A stretch of DNA of 11,475 nt, taken from NCBI GenBank assembly GCA_947306025.1, contig CAMZFJ010000026.1, positions 1-11,475 on the forward strand, written 5' to 3'. Of this stretch, positions 1 through 5,948 are shown piece after piece (the stretch's first letter is position 1; each line of letters starts with the position of its first letter). Source of the DNA: an uncultured Fibrobacter sp. Its GTDB lineage: Bacteria; Fibrobacterota; Fibrobacteria; Fibrobacterales; Fibrobacteraceae. A program made the translations under genes and the position numbers. The notes beneath the pieces are model-generated. The model saw only the letters and a program-made list of their open reading frames with translations, ran no database searches and was not told the DNA's origin.

Positions 1-2
1 AC

Positions 3-134
3 GACAAAAATACAGCCGCAGTCTTTGAACGCGCCGACGCCATGATGTACAGGAACAAGATGTCCCTCAAGGGTGGTCGCGACGAAATCATCAATACGAT
101 TATCAGAACCATCGGCGCGAGAATGAATATCTAG
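3..134 (+). CDS. C-terminal end of a GGDEF-type (diguanylate cyclase-like) protein, partial
   Basis: The open frame enters from the left edge and ends with TAG at 132-134, leaving 43 residues. The stretch ERADAMMYRNKMSLKGGR matches the usual end of GGDEF domains, where an alpha helix of the form A(D)xAMYxAKxxGRN closes the domain. GGDEF domains make cyclic di-GMP from two GTP; some are degenerate. The active-site loop lies outside the window, so activity cannot be judged. About 17 residues follow the domain end, so the protein finishes shortly after GGDEF. It converges on ffh, with only 14 bp between the two stop codons and no obvious terminator hairpin between them. The family call rests on one short motif. 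Confidence 0.6.
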   Translation, partial: DKNTAAVFERADAMMYRNKMSLKGGRDEIINTIIRTIGARMNI

Positions 135-148
135 CGCCGAGCGTTCGA

Positions 149-1513
149 TTATCTCTTCTTTTTCTTGTTCTTGTCTTTAGGCGGGGTGTAGTTCGAACCG
201 ATCGTACCGCCGTTGTTCTGGCGCTTTGCGAAATCGCCGACCTTCTTGAACATTTCCTTCATGCTTTCGTACTGCTTGAGGACTGCGTTCACGCGTGCGG
301 CGTCCGTGCCTGAACCCTTTGCGATACGGGCCTTGCGGCTACCGTCGATAATCTGCGGTTTCTTGCGTTCCTTCGGCGTCATGGAGCTGAGCACCGCTTC
401 CACATAGACCAACTGCTTTTCGTCGATTTGGTCCAGCGGGAGCTTGTTGAGTCCCGGGATGAGGCTCAAAATGTCCTTGATGCGGCCGAGCTTCTTGATT
501 GTGCGGAGCTGCTTCAAGAAGTCGTTCAAGTCGAACGTGTTGTTGAGAATCTTTTTCTTGAGGTCCTTGGCGTCCTTTTCGTCGATGACCTGCTGTGCTT
601 TTTCCACGAGGCTGACCACGTCGCCCATGCCGAGGATTCGGCTTGCCATGCGGTCCGGGTGGAAAAGGTCGATTTCGTTCAGCTTTTCGCCAACACCGAT
701 AAAGCATATAGGCACGCCCGTCATCTTCTTGATGCTGAGGGCTGCACCGCCGCGGGTATCGCCATCCATCTTGGAGAGGCAGACGCCGGTAAAGTTCAGG
801 CGGTTCCAGAAAGTTTCGGCAACGTTTACGGCTTCCTGACCGATCATAGCGTCGGCGACGAACAAAATTTCGTCCGGGTGGACCGCTTCGCGAGCCTTTT
901 CGAGTTCCTGCATCAACTCTTCGTCGATCTGCAAGCGGCCTGCGGTATCGTAAATCACGAGGTCAAAGCCGTTGTCTTTGGCGTATTGGTAGCCGTGTTT
1001 GATGATTTCGACCGGATTGCCCTGGCCTTCGTCATAAACCGGAATGCCGATGGACTTGCCGAGCACCTGCAACTGCTTGATAGCGGCCGGACGGTAAACG
1101 TCGGCGGCGACGAGGAGCGGTTTGCGCTTCTTCTTGCTGCGCATCCAGAGGGCAATCTTGCCTGCGAAGGTCGTCTTACCAGAACCCTGGAGACCGACCA
1201 TCATGATGCCCACCGGTGCTGGGCCGGAGAGGTTTATTTCCTTAGTTTCGCCACCCATGACGGCCACAAGCTCGTCGTGGATAATCTTCACAATCTGCTG
1301 CCCCGGCGTCACGGAATTGAGCACCTCGGCGCCCATGGACTTTTCCTTGACGGACTTGACAAAGTCGCGAGTCACGTTGAAGTTCACGTCGGCAGCAAGG
1401 AACGCACGACGCACTTCACGCAGCGATTCCGCCACATTTTCTTCGGTAAGTTTGCCCTGCCCACGCAGGTTCTTGAGGGTATTTTCTAGAGAATCAGTCA
1501 GTTGTGAAAACAT
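149..1513 (-). CDS. ffh: Signal recognition particle protein Ffh (SRP54 GTPase)
   Basis: Ffh binds 4.5S RNA and signal peptides of nascent membrane proteins, and hands ribosomes to FtsY at the inner membrane. The 454-residue length is normal. The N-terminal four-helix bundle covers about residues 1-90. The G domain shows the P-loop GLQGSGKTT (107-115), DVYRPAA (138-144), DTAGR (189-193) and SKMD (247-250, the TKxD guanine motif with S for T). The M domain starts near 326 and carries the RNA-binding stretch with SGT around 401-403 and ESMKEMFKK (416-424). The tail is lysine-rich. The M-domain finger loop (about 332-360) has Leu/Ile where most Ffh proteins have Met. The ATG at 1511-1513 lies 7 bp after a TATCTTTG element, giving a very short or absent leader with no Shine-Dalgarno sequence. 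The gene is transcribed alone here and identification is secure. Confidence 0.97.
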   Translation of the reverse strand: MFSQLTDSLENTLKNLRGQGKLTEENVAESLREVRRAFLAADVNFNVTRDFVKSVKEKSMGAEVLNSVTPGQQIVKIIHDELVAVMGGETKEINLSGPAPVGIMMVGLQGSGKTTFAGKIALWMRSKKKRKPLLVAADVYRPAAIKQLQVLGKSIGIPVYDEGQGNPVEIIKHGYQYAKDNGFDLVIYDTAGRLQIDEELMQELEKAREAVHPDEILFVADAMIGQEAVNVAETFWNRLNFTGVCLSKMDGDTRGGAALSIKKMTGVPICFIGVGEKLNEIDLFHPDRMASRILGMGDVVSLVEKAQQVIDEKDAKDLKKKILNNTFDLNDFLKQLRTIKKLGRIKDILSLIPGLNKLPLDQIDEKQLVYVEAVLSSMTPKERKKPQIIDGSRKARIAKGSGTDAARVNAVLKQYESMKEMFKKVGDFAKRQNNGGTIGSNYTPPKDKNKKKKR

Positions 1514-1520
1514 AGTGGGT

Positions 1521-1528
1521 CAAAGATA
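1521..1528 (-). promoter_or_regulatory. Bacteroidetes-like -7 promoter element for ffh
   Basis: On the minus strand the sequence reads TATCTTTG followed by 7 bases and the ffh ATG. It matches the TAnnTTTG -7 consensus known for the primary sigma factor of Bacteroidetes. A TTTA lies 20 bp upstream of it, close to the TTTG -33 element at its usual 19-21 bp spacing. If used, transcription would start within a few bases of the ATG, so the mRNA would be nearly leaderless. Assignment is by motif match only. Confidence 0.5.
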
Positions 1529-1595
1529 GTATTTTTGCGTAGGGCGAATAAAGTGGGACTGCTTGTAGGACCATTTTTGAGCCCACCAAAAAGCA

Positions 1596-1611
1596 CTCGA
1601 CGAGAGTCGAG
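1596..1611. other. GAGA-tetraloop hairpin in the ffh / RhuM-like intergenic region
   Basis: The sequence CTCGAC-GAGA-GTCGAG forms a perfect 6-bp stem closed by a GNRA-type tetraloop when read on the plus strand. It lies between the ffh promoter and the end of the RhuM-like gene. A T-run (CGGTTTT, 1624-1630) follows only after 13 further bases, so it is not a canonical terminator. Role unknown. Confidence 0.35.
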
Positions 1612-1661
1612 GAGATTGGAGTTCGGTTTTAGGTAACAAAACCCCTTTATGCTTTACCCAT

Positions 1662-1680
1662 ATGTTCCTAAACGGAACAT
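1662..1680 (-). terminator. Hairpin after the RhuM-like gene remnant, terminator-like without T-tract
   Basis: ATGTTCC and GGAACAT (a perfect 7-bp stem) enclose a 5-base loop. It begins 8 bases beyond the TAG (1689-1691) that closes the out-of-frame 3' tail of the RhuM-like gene. That fits the original 3' end of that gene. There is no T-tract on the minus-strand side, so intrinsic termination is doubtful and the hairpin could instead protect the 3' end of the mRNA. Confidence 0.35.
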
Positions 1681-1688
1681 GAGGTCTT

Positions 1689-1841
1689 CTATTTTACCAT
1701 CGCAAGCACCTGTTCCTTGGTGACGAAATTCAGTACCGAAAAAGCGGTCATCTGATTACCCAGATCGTTGCTCTTCGAGCCAAAATACTTGACCTCGGCA
1801 ATGTCAAAGCAAGCTTTGCCGCTGCTCTCGGTCTTCGTATT
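1689..1841 (-). pseudogene. Out-of-frame 3' tail of the RhuM/PLD-like gene
   Basis: One frame over from the RhuM-like gene, the minus strand reads about 50 sense codons (NTKTESSGKACFDIAEV and onward, ending LAMVK) to a TAG at 1689-1691. There is no start codon or ribosome binding site of its own. It begins next to an AAAA run at 1840-1843, right after the GAS motif of the PLD-like domain. It contains DLGNQMTAFS, which resembles the DLGxxxxAFS stretch I recall following GAS in related proteins. This is best read as the genuine C-terminus, cut off by a 1-base gain or 2-base loss. A sequencing error in the A-run would give the same picture. Confidence 0.6.
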
Positions 1842-2676
1842 TTATAAACGATGCTCCCACATGGTAAACCACATCGTCAACGATGACAAATCGGTCGTGT
1901 ACCTCTCGCATGTTCTCCAAATGGACTGTCGGGAATTCCCTATTCAGACGAACCTCTTCCTCCCTCATGGCACGGGTAATTCGGGCTGAATAGATAGTTG
2001 CATTCACTCCATCGGCGCGTTTTGCCATAAGCGAAAGAACCATGTCGTTGGCAAAAGGATCTATAATGACGAGTTCCTTTTGGGCGGAACGCACCAGTTG
2101 CACTGCGAATTCGTACCCACTCCAGTGTGCATGGGCGGGCAACAGTCCCTCGCTAGGCGGCAGATTTGCTTTTACGAAGAAATCTACTTGCTTTTCGAGG
2201 TTGATTATGCGAGAATCATGGTTCTCTAATCTGTTTTCATGTGAAATCAATCGCTGATTGACGCTACAGCCTCGGAGCAAATGCTCTTTTAGAACTTGGT
2301 TAGCCCATTGGCGGAAACGTGTGCCCTGAATGGATTTTACGCGATAACCCACGGAAATAATAACATCAAGATTGTAAATCTTTGTTTTGTATTTTTTTCC
2401 GTCATTTGCAGTTAGTAAGGATTCCTTACTAACTGAATTTGCGTCCAATTCTTGTTCTTGGAAAATATTTTTGATATGGAGGGTTATGTTGTTTCGTGTG
2501 CTGTTGAAAAGTTCCGCCATCTGAGCCTGCGTGAGCCAAACTGTTTCATTTTCGACGAGAACATCAATATGGAATTCTCTGCCCTCCGGCTGGTATATGA
2601 TTATCTCGTTTTTATCGATAACTGGCAATGCATCTGTCAAAATGTGACGAAACGATGCCGTTTTTCCCCATTTCAA
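1804..2676 (-). CDS. RhuM-family protein with PLD-like C-terminal domain, frameshift-truncated
   Basis: The 290-residue product has a RhuM-type region (residues 24-136). This includes EIIIYQPEGREFHIDVL, a winged-helix-like WLTQAQMAELFNSTRNNITLHI, KKYKTKIYNLDVIISVGYRV and GTRFRQWANQVLKEHLLRG. RhuM was named from Salmonella pathogenicity island 3; its biochemical role is not established, and relatives are common in accessory islands. A coiled-coil-like helix follows (about 141-170). Residues 185-278 look PLD-like, with ELVIIDPFAND and VHDRFVIVDD, although H260-D-R replaces the catalytic HxK. The last ~12 residues read out of frame. The start is TTG at 2674-2676, with AAGGA seven bases upstream; the TAA of the preceding 77-codon gene is 2 bases away, suggesting translational coupling. 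A shorter TTG start near codon 18 is possible. Confidence 0.8.
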   Translation of the reverse strand: MKWGKTASFRHILTDALPVIDKNEIIIYQPEGREFHIDVLVENETVWLTQAQMAELFNSTRNNITLHIKNIFQEQELDANSVSKESLLTANDGKKYKTKIYNLDVIISVGYRVKSIQGTRFRQWANQVLKEHLLRGCSVNQRLISHENRLENHDSRIINLEKQVDFFVKANLPPSEGLLPAHAHWSGYEFAVQLVRSAQKELVIIDPFANDMVLSLMAKRADGVNATIYSARITRAMREEEVRLNREFPTVHLENMREVHDRFVIVDDVVYHVGASFIKYEDREQRQSLL

Positions 2677-2678
2677 GA

Positions 2679-2912
2679 TTATTTCCTTTTGTGGAAAAAA
2701 TTAGCCCAATAGGGGTTTTCCTTGTCGAATAAGGCTTTTTCTTCTGATGTAAAATTATGAGGATAATCTTCAAAAAGGAATAAAATCTTTTTCTTGTCGA
2801 AAGAAACTGCATGAAGGCCTGTTTGGTCAATGTAATCGACCCACCAAATCTTATCGTCTTCGTTTTCCTTATAGAATTCGATTCTTCCAGTTTCGTCTTT
2901 GACCATAATCAT
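2679..2912 (-). CDS. Small acidic/aromatic protein of unknown function, coupled to the RhuM-like gene
   Basis: This gene encodes 77 residues with no signal peptide or membrane segment. Visible features are FYKENEDDKIWWVDYID, SFDKKKILFLFEDYP and FDKENPYWANFFHKRK: a compact protein rich in acidic and aromatic residues with a basic tail. I recall similar small proteins of unknown function from gut bacteria but cannot name the family with certainty. Two near starts exist (ATG at 2910-2912 and at 2904-2906); CGAGG lies about 6 bases before the first, which is preferred. The stop codon is 2 bases from the TTG start of the RhuM-like gene, so the two form one transcriptional unit. An antitoxin-like or accessory partner role is possible from the layout, but nothing in the sequence proves it. 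Confidence 0.72.
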   Translation of the reverse strand: MIMVKDETGRIEFYKENEDDKIWWVDYIDQTGLHAVSFDKKKILFLFEDYPHNFTSEEKALFDKENPYWANFFHKRK

Positions 2913-2961
2913 AGCAAACCTCGTTGAGCTTTCCCGGTACTCTTAATTTAAATTCTTTATT

Positions 2962-2976
2962 TGTCATAATATGACA
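2962..2976. promoter_or_regulatory. Palindrome TGTCAT-AAT-ATGACA upstream of the 77-codon gene, possible operator
   Basis: Two perfect 6-bp inverted arms are separated by 3 bases, 50 bp upstream of the ATG of the small gene and within an AT-rich stretch. On the minus strand the spacer region reads ATATTATGAC, so it overlaps a possible -10-like TATTAT. The size and position fit a dimeric repressor or activator site for the small gene / RhuM-like unit. It lacks a T-tract, so it is unlikely to be a terminator. Confidence 0.4.
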
Positions 2977-3014
2977 TTTTGTAGCTTTTTTACTTTAGAT
3001 TATATACTTTCTAA

Positions 3015-3047
3015 ATAAAAAAAGGGACGGTTGAATAACCTGTCCCT
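3015..3047 (-). terminator. Rho-independent terminator of the AGCS symporter gene
   Basis: On the minus strand a stem of AGGGAC/GTCCCT plus AACC/GGTT (10 bp with a single bulged base and a 4-base loop) is followed directly by a T-tract of about seven bases. It lies 25 bp past the stop codon of the symporter gene and separates it from the accessory unit downstream. Confidence 0.85.
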
Positions 3048-3071
3048 AATTGCAATTCTTGTGGCGAACTC

Positions 3072-4505
3072 TTAAAGCTTTTGTCCGGGATTCCAGTAGT
3101 CGGTGGGTTGCTCGACGCCGCATTCATTAGCGATGTAAACGGGTTCAAGCCCTTTCTTTCGCTGGACGGTGTAGTTTTTGAGGGCCTTGATGGCGATTGG
3201 CGAGAGTATCAAGATGACGGGGATGTTCACGAGGACCATGAGGCCTTGGCAAAGGTCTGCGCTGTCCCAGGCGAACGATGCGCTGGAAATCGCTCCGAGG
3301 AAAACGATGAGCGTGGCGATGGACTTAAAAATGTTGCGCGTTAATTTGTCTGGACGCTTGTTCATGATGAAGCGGAGGCAGCCTTCGGTATAGTAGTAGT
3401 TACCGATGAGCGTCGTGTAGCCAAAGAGGCACATCGAGAACGAGATGAAGATGGCGCCGTTTGCACCGAGGACGGAGGCGAGGGACTTTTGAACGTAGAT
3501 GATGCCAGAAATGTCCTTGGTCGGTTCGATGTTGCAGGAGAGGCACATGAGGGCGGTTGCCGAGCAGATGAGGAGCGTGTCGATAAACACGGAAAGCGAT
3601 TGGACGAATCCTTGCTTGACCGGGTGCGAAACGCTGGCGCTTGCACTGGCGTTCGGGGCGGAACCCATGCCGGCTTCGTTGGAGTAGAGGCCGCGCTTGA
3701 TACCGTACATGATGCAACTTCCTGCGAATCCGCCGAGACCTGCGTCAAACGAGAAGGCGTTCTTGAAAATGATTTCGAACATTGCCGGAACATTTGAAAT
3801 GTTGTAAATCACAATGCCGCATGCAACGAGAACGTAGATGGTTCCCATGGCTGGTACGAGGTAACTTGTAATGGACGAAATCTTCTTGGCGCCGCCCCAG
3901 ATGCAGATGGCGAATGCGATTGTCAAGATGATGCCGATGATAATTGGAGTTGTGGTTTTATCGTAAAAATAATAGCCGGTGAACGAATCCTGGATGTTGT
4001 AGGCGGCGAGGAGGTTATAGCCGATGATGTAGGTGATGAGCACGAACGATGAAAAGAGAATGCCGAGCCAACGCATGCCGAGTGCAGTCTGGATGTAGTA
4101 GGAGGGGCCGCCGTAAGAGTGCCCGGTTTCGGAGTCGTGACGTTTGTAAATCTGGGCGAGTGTCGATTCGACGAATGCGGAGGCTGCACCGAGGATGGCG
4201 ATAAGCCACATCCAAAAGATGGCGCCCGGGCCGCCGAGGCAAATGGCGGATGACACGCCGACAATGTTTCCGGTACCCACGCGGGAGGCGGTTGAGACCA
4301 TCAGCGCTCCAAATGATGAAATACCGTGCTTGTGCAAGGGCTTTTCGCGGGTGACACGAAATGTTTCGACTAAATATCGGATTTGGGGGAATCCTAAGCG
4401 GACGGATAAAAAGATGCCGGCTACGATCAAAAATAGCGGAATGATGTAGTAGTCGTATAGGGCTGTGTTGAATATCGAGACTATCGAGTGGATAAAATCA
4501 GTCAT
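3072..4505 (-). CDS. Sodium:alanine/glycine symporter, AGCS family
   Basis: The 477-residue polytopic inner-membrane protein imports small neutral amino acids (alanine, glycine, sometimes glutamine) with sodium. About ten or more hydrophobic segments can be seen, from residues 20-36 to near 443. Family signatures are STASRVGTGNIVGVSSA (71-87), GGPGAIFWMW (91-100) and the strongly conserved SNEAGMGSAPNASA (275-288), along with YGGPSYYI (131-138). Family length is typically 440-540. The start is ATG at 4503-4505, preceded by AGGAGT at a 5-base spacing. It is divergent from an aminotransferase gene, which fits uptake and transamination of the same amino acids, although the substrate cannot be told from sequence. 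It ends in a strong terminator. Family assignment is secure; names such as alsT, agcS and dagA are all used in this family, so no symbol is given. Confidence 0.93.
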   Translation of the reverse strand: MTDFIHSIVSIFNTALYDYYIIPLFLIVAGIFLSVRLGFPQIRYLVETFRVTREKPLHKHGISSFGALMVSTASRVGTGNIVGVSSAICLGGPGAIFWMWLIAILGAASAFVESTLAQIYKRHDSETGHSYGGPSYYIQTALGMRWLGILFSSFVLITYIIGYNLLAAYNIQDSFTGYYFYDKTTTPIIIGIILTIAFAICIWGGAKKISSITSYLVPAMGTIYVLVACGIVIYNISNVPAMFEIIFKNAFSFDAGLGGFAGSCIMYGIKRGLYSNEAGMGSAPNASASASVSHPVKQGFVQSLSVFIDTLLICSATALMCLSCNIEPTKDISGIIYVQKSLASVLGANGAIFISFSMCLFGYTTLIGNYYYTEGCLRFIMNKRPDKLTRNIFKSIATLIVFLGAISSASFAWDSADLCQGLMVLVNIPVILILSPIAIKALKNYTVQRKKGLEPVYIANECGVEQPTDYWNPGQKL

Positions 4506-4510
4506 GTCGT

Positions 4511-4535
4511 ACTCCTGTCAATTTAAAGTATAATA
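4511..4535 (-). promoter_or_regulatory. Ribosome binding site and -10-like box of the symporter gene
   Basis: On the minus strand AGGAGT (4511-4516) stands 5 bases before the symporter ATG. Upstream are TATTAT (4530-4535) and TATACT (4527-4532), either of which could serve as a -10 element. They occupy the same bases as the TATAAT that faces the aminotransferase gene. No convincing -35 was found. Confidence 0.4.
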
Positions 4536-4548
4536 TTTTCTAAATTTG
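4529..4548 (+). promoter_or_regulatory. Promoter elements of the aminotransferase gene (TATAAT and TAAATTTG)
   Basis: Two candidates lie in the 47-bp divergent region: a perfect TATAAT (4529-4534) and a TAAATTTG (4541-4548) matching TAnnTTTG, the latter ending 4 bases before the ATG at 4553. No Shine-Dalgarno sequence precedes this ATG, so a leaderless or very short-leader mRNA is expected from either. No clear -35 or -33 partner is visible. The TATAAT overlaps the -10 of the opposing symporter gene. Confidence 0.45.
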
Positions 4549-4552
4549 GCGC

Positions 4553-5779
4553 ATGCAACCGTTAAGCCAACGTACCGAAACTTTCACTGATTCTGTTATT
4601 CGTCGAATGACCCGTATAGCTAATGCGTGCGGGGCGATTAATTTGTCACAGGGATTCCCTGATTTTGATCCGCCGGAGGCGCTGACGAAACGGCTTTCAG
4701 AAGTGGCTTTGACAGGGCCGCACCAGTATGCAATTACATTTGGCGCTCAGAATTTCCGCGAGGCGCTGAGCGATAAGCAGTTCCATTTTAGCGGGCTACG
4801 CTACGATCCGCAAAAAGAGATTGTGATTACGTGCGGCAGTACCGAAGCGATGATGGCTTCGATGATGTCGGTGTGCAATCCGGGCGACAAGGTGGTGCTG
4901 TTTTCGCCGTTCTACGAGAACTATTCTGCGGACACGATTCTCTGTGGGGCGACTCCCGTTTACGTGCCGCTTTCGCCGGTGGACTTGAGCTTTGATGCAA
5001 ATGTGCTTGAAAGTGCGATGGCGCAGCCGGGCGTGAAGGCGCTTGTGCTGTGCAATCCGGCAAACCCGAGCGGTAAAGTCTTTACGCACGAAGAACTTTC
5101 GATTATCGCATCGCTTGCGATTAAGTACGATTTGTATGTGATTACGGACGAGGTCTACGAACATATTGTTTTTGCTCCGCATCGTCACACGTACATTGCG
5201 ACGCTTCCGGGGATGTTCGAGCGCACGATTGAATGCAGCAGCTTGAGCAAGACGTATTCGATTACGGGGTGGCGCTTGGGCTATGTGCTGGCGGCAGAAC
5301 CTATTATGGAACGCATCAAGAAAGTTCACGATTTCTTGACGGTTGGTGCGGCGGCTCCGCTGATGGAAGCTGCTGTGACAGCGCTCCGTTTTGATGACTC
5401 GTATTATGCGGAATTGCAGGCGCATTACACGCACATGAAGGATGTGTTTACGAATGGACTTCGCAATCTTGGTTTGTGTTTTACCGAACCGCAGGGCGCT
5501 TACTTTGTGCTGATTGATATTTCAGAATTCGGGTACGGTCGCCGCAGTGTTAGCGGAGTGCGCGAATCTTGTAGTGACGCAAAATGCTCGACTGGTACGT
5601 TGCCTGATGAACAATTCTGCATTGACATGGCGCAGAAGGTGGGCGTGGCGGCAGTTCCGGGCTCAAGCTTTTTCCGTGAATCGGTTGACCATCTCGTGCG
5701 TTTGCACTTCGCAAAGAAAGACGATACGCTTTACGAAGCGCTCAACCGCTTGGAAAATCTGAAAAAGCTAAAAAAGTAG
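4553..5779 (+). CDS. Class I/II PLP-dependent aminotransferase
   Basis: The 408-residue cytosolic fold-type I enzyme transfers amino groups from amino acids to 2-oxo acids using pyridoxal phosphate. Visible features are NLSQGFPDFDPPE, GSTEAMMASMM (cofactor phosphate region), LCNPANPSGKV with the Asn that contacts PLP, ITDEVYEHIVF with the Asp and Tyr pair, and SLSKTYSITGWRLGYV containing the Schiff-base Lys233. A late Arg in DHLVRLHFAKK probably binds the substrate carboxylate. The opening resembles aspartate / kynurenine-type and methionine-related aminotransferases; substrate is not assigned. Residues 330-351 form an apparent Cys- and Ser-rich insertion between EFGYG and DEQFC. The ATG at 4553 has no Shine-Dalgarno sequence but sits 4 bases after TAAATTTG. 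The gene is divergent from the sodium:amino-acid symporter. Confidence 0.9.
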   Translation: MQPLSQRTETFTDSVIRRMTRIANACGAINLSQGFPDFDPPEALTKRLSEVALTGPHQYAITFGAQNFREALSDKQFHFSGLRYDPQKEIVITCGSTEAMMASMMSVCNPGDKVVLFSPFYENYSADTILCGATPVYVPLSPVDLSFDANVLESAMAQPGVKALVLCNPANPSGKVFTHEELSIIASLAIKYDLYVITDEVYEHIVFAPHRHTYIATLPGMFERTIECSSLSKTYSITGWRLGYVLAAEPIMERIKKVHDFLTVGAAAPLMEAAVTALRFDDSYYAELQAHYTHMKDVFTNGLRNLGLCFTEPQGAYFVLIDISEFGYGRRSVSGVRESCSDAKCSTGTLPDEQFCIDMAQKVGVAAVPGSSFFRESVDHLVRLHFAKKDDTLYEALNRLENLKKLKK

Positions 5780-5806
5780 TTTGTTTAAATTAATCTGTTT
5801 GAAATA

Positions 5807-5840
5807 GTGTGGCTCGATGCTGCACTTTTTTGTTTTGTTA
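5807..5840 (+). terminator. Rho-independent terminator of the aminotransferase gene
   Basis: GTGTGGC and GCTGCAC form a 7-bp stem with two G-U pairs and a TCGAT loop (5807-5825), followed by TTTTTTGTTTTGTT. It lies 27 bp after the stop codon and isolates the exported-protein cluster downstream. Confidence 0.78.
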
Positions 5841-5935
5841 TAAAAAAAATGTATCATCCGTAATGAAATAATAGTATTGGACAAAAGCTTCCGCAGAATC
5901 TATCATTGTGCTCGTTCAAAAATCAATTCAACAAC

Positions 5936-5948
5936 GGAGGACTCAATG
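5936..5948 (+). promoter_or_regulatory. Ribosome binding site that fixes the lipoprotein start
   Basis: CGGAGG (5935-5940) is 5 bases before ATG at 5946. This places the start directly before a textbook lipoprotein signal sequence, rather than at the in-frame upstream TTG at 5877, which would bury the signal peptide behind 23 residues. Confidence 0.85.

Noticed and set aside
428..1489. Long plus-strand open frame (353 codons) opposite ffh
   Set aside because: It is the complement of a highly conserved ffh coding sequence, has no ribosome binding site, and its translation shows no family-like motif.
1596..1611. Hairpin considered as part of a tRNA or small RNA gene
   Set aside because: No cloverleaf, CCA-like acceptor or promoter could be built around it; only an isolated stem-loop is supported.
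2612..2830. 72-codon minus-strand frame spanning the junction of the small gene and the RhuM-like gene
   Set aside because: It overlaps both better-supported genes in another frame, and the TTG-started RhuM frame has a ribosome binding site and conserved motifs.
1514..3060. Accessory island considered as an insertion sequence or integrated element
   Set aside because: No transposase or integrase gene, terminal inverted repeats or target-site duplication could be found at its edges.
4796..5434. 212-codon minus-strand open frame opposite the aminotransferase
   Set aside because: Antisense shadow with Arg/His-rich composition; the sense frame has the PLP-binding lysine and other family motifs.
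5877..5945. Upstream TTG start adding 23 residues to the lipoprotein
   Set aside because: It would place the lipoprotein signal peptide internally, whereas GGAGG sits 5 bases before the ATG at 5946.
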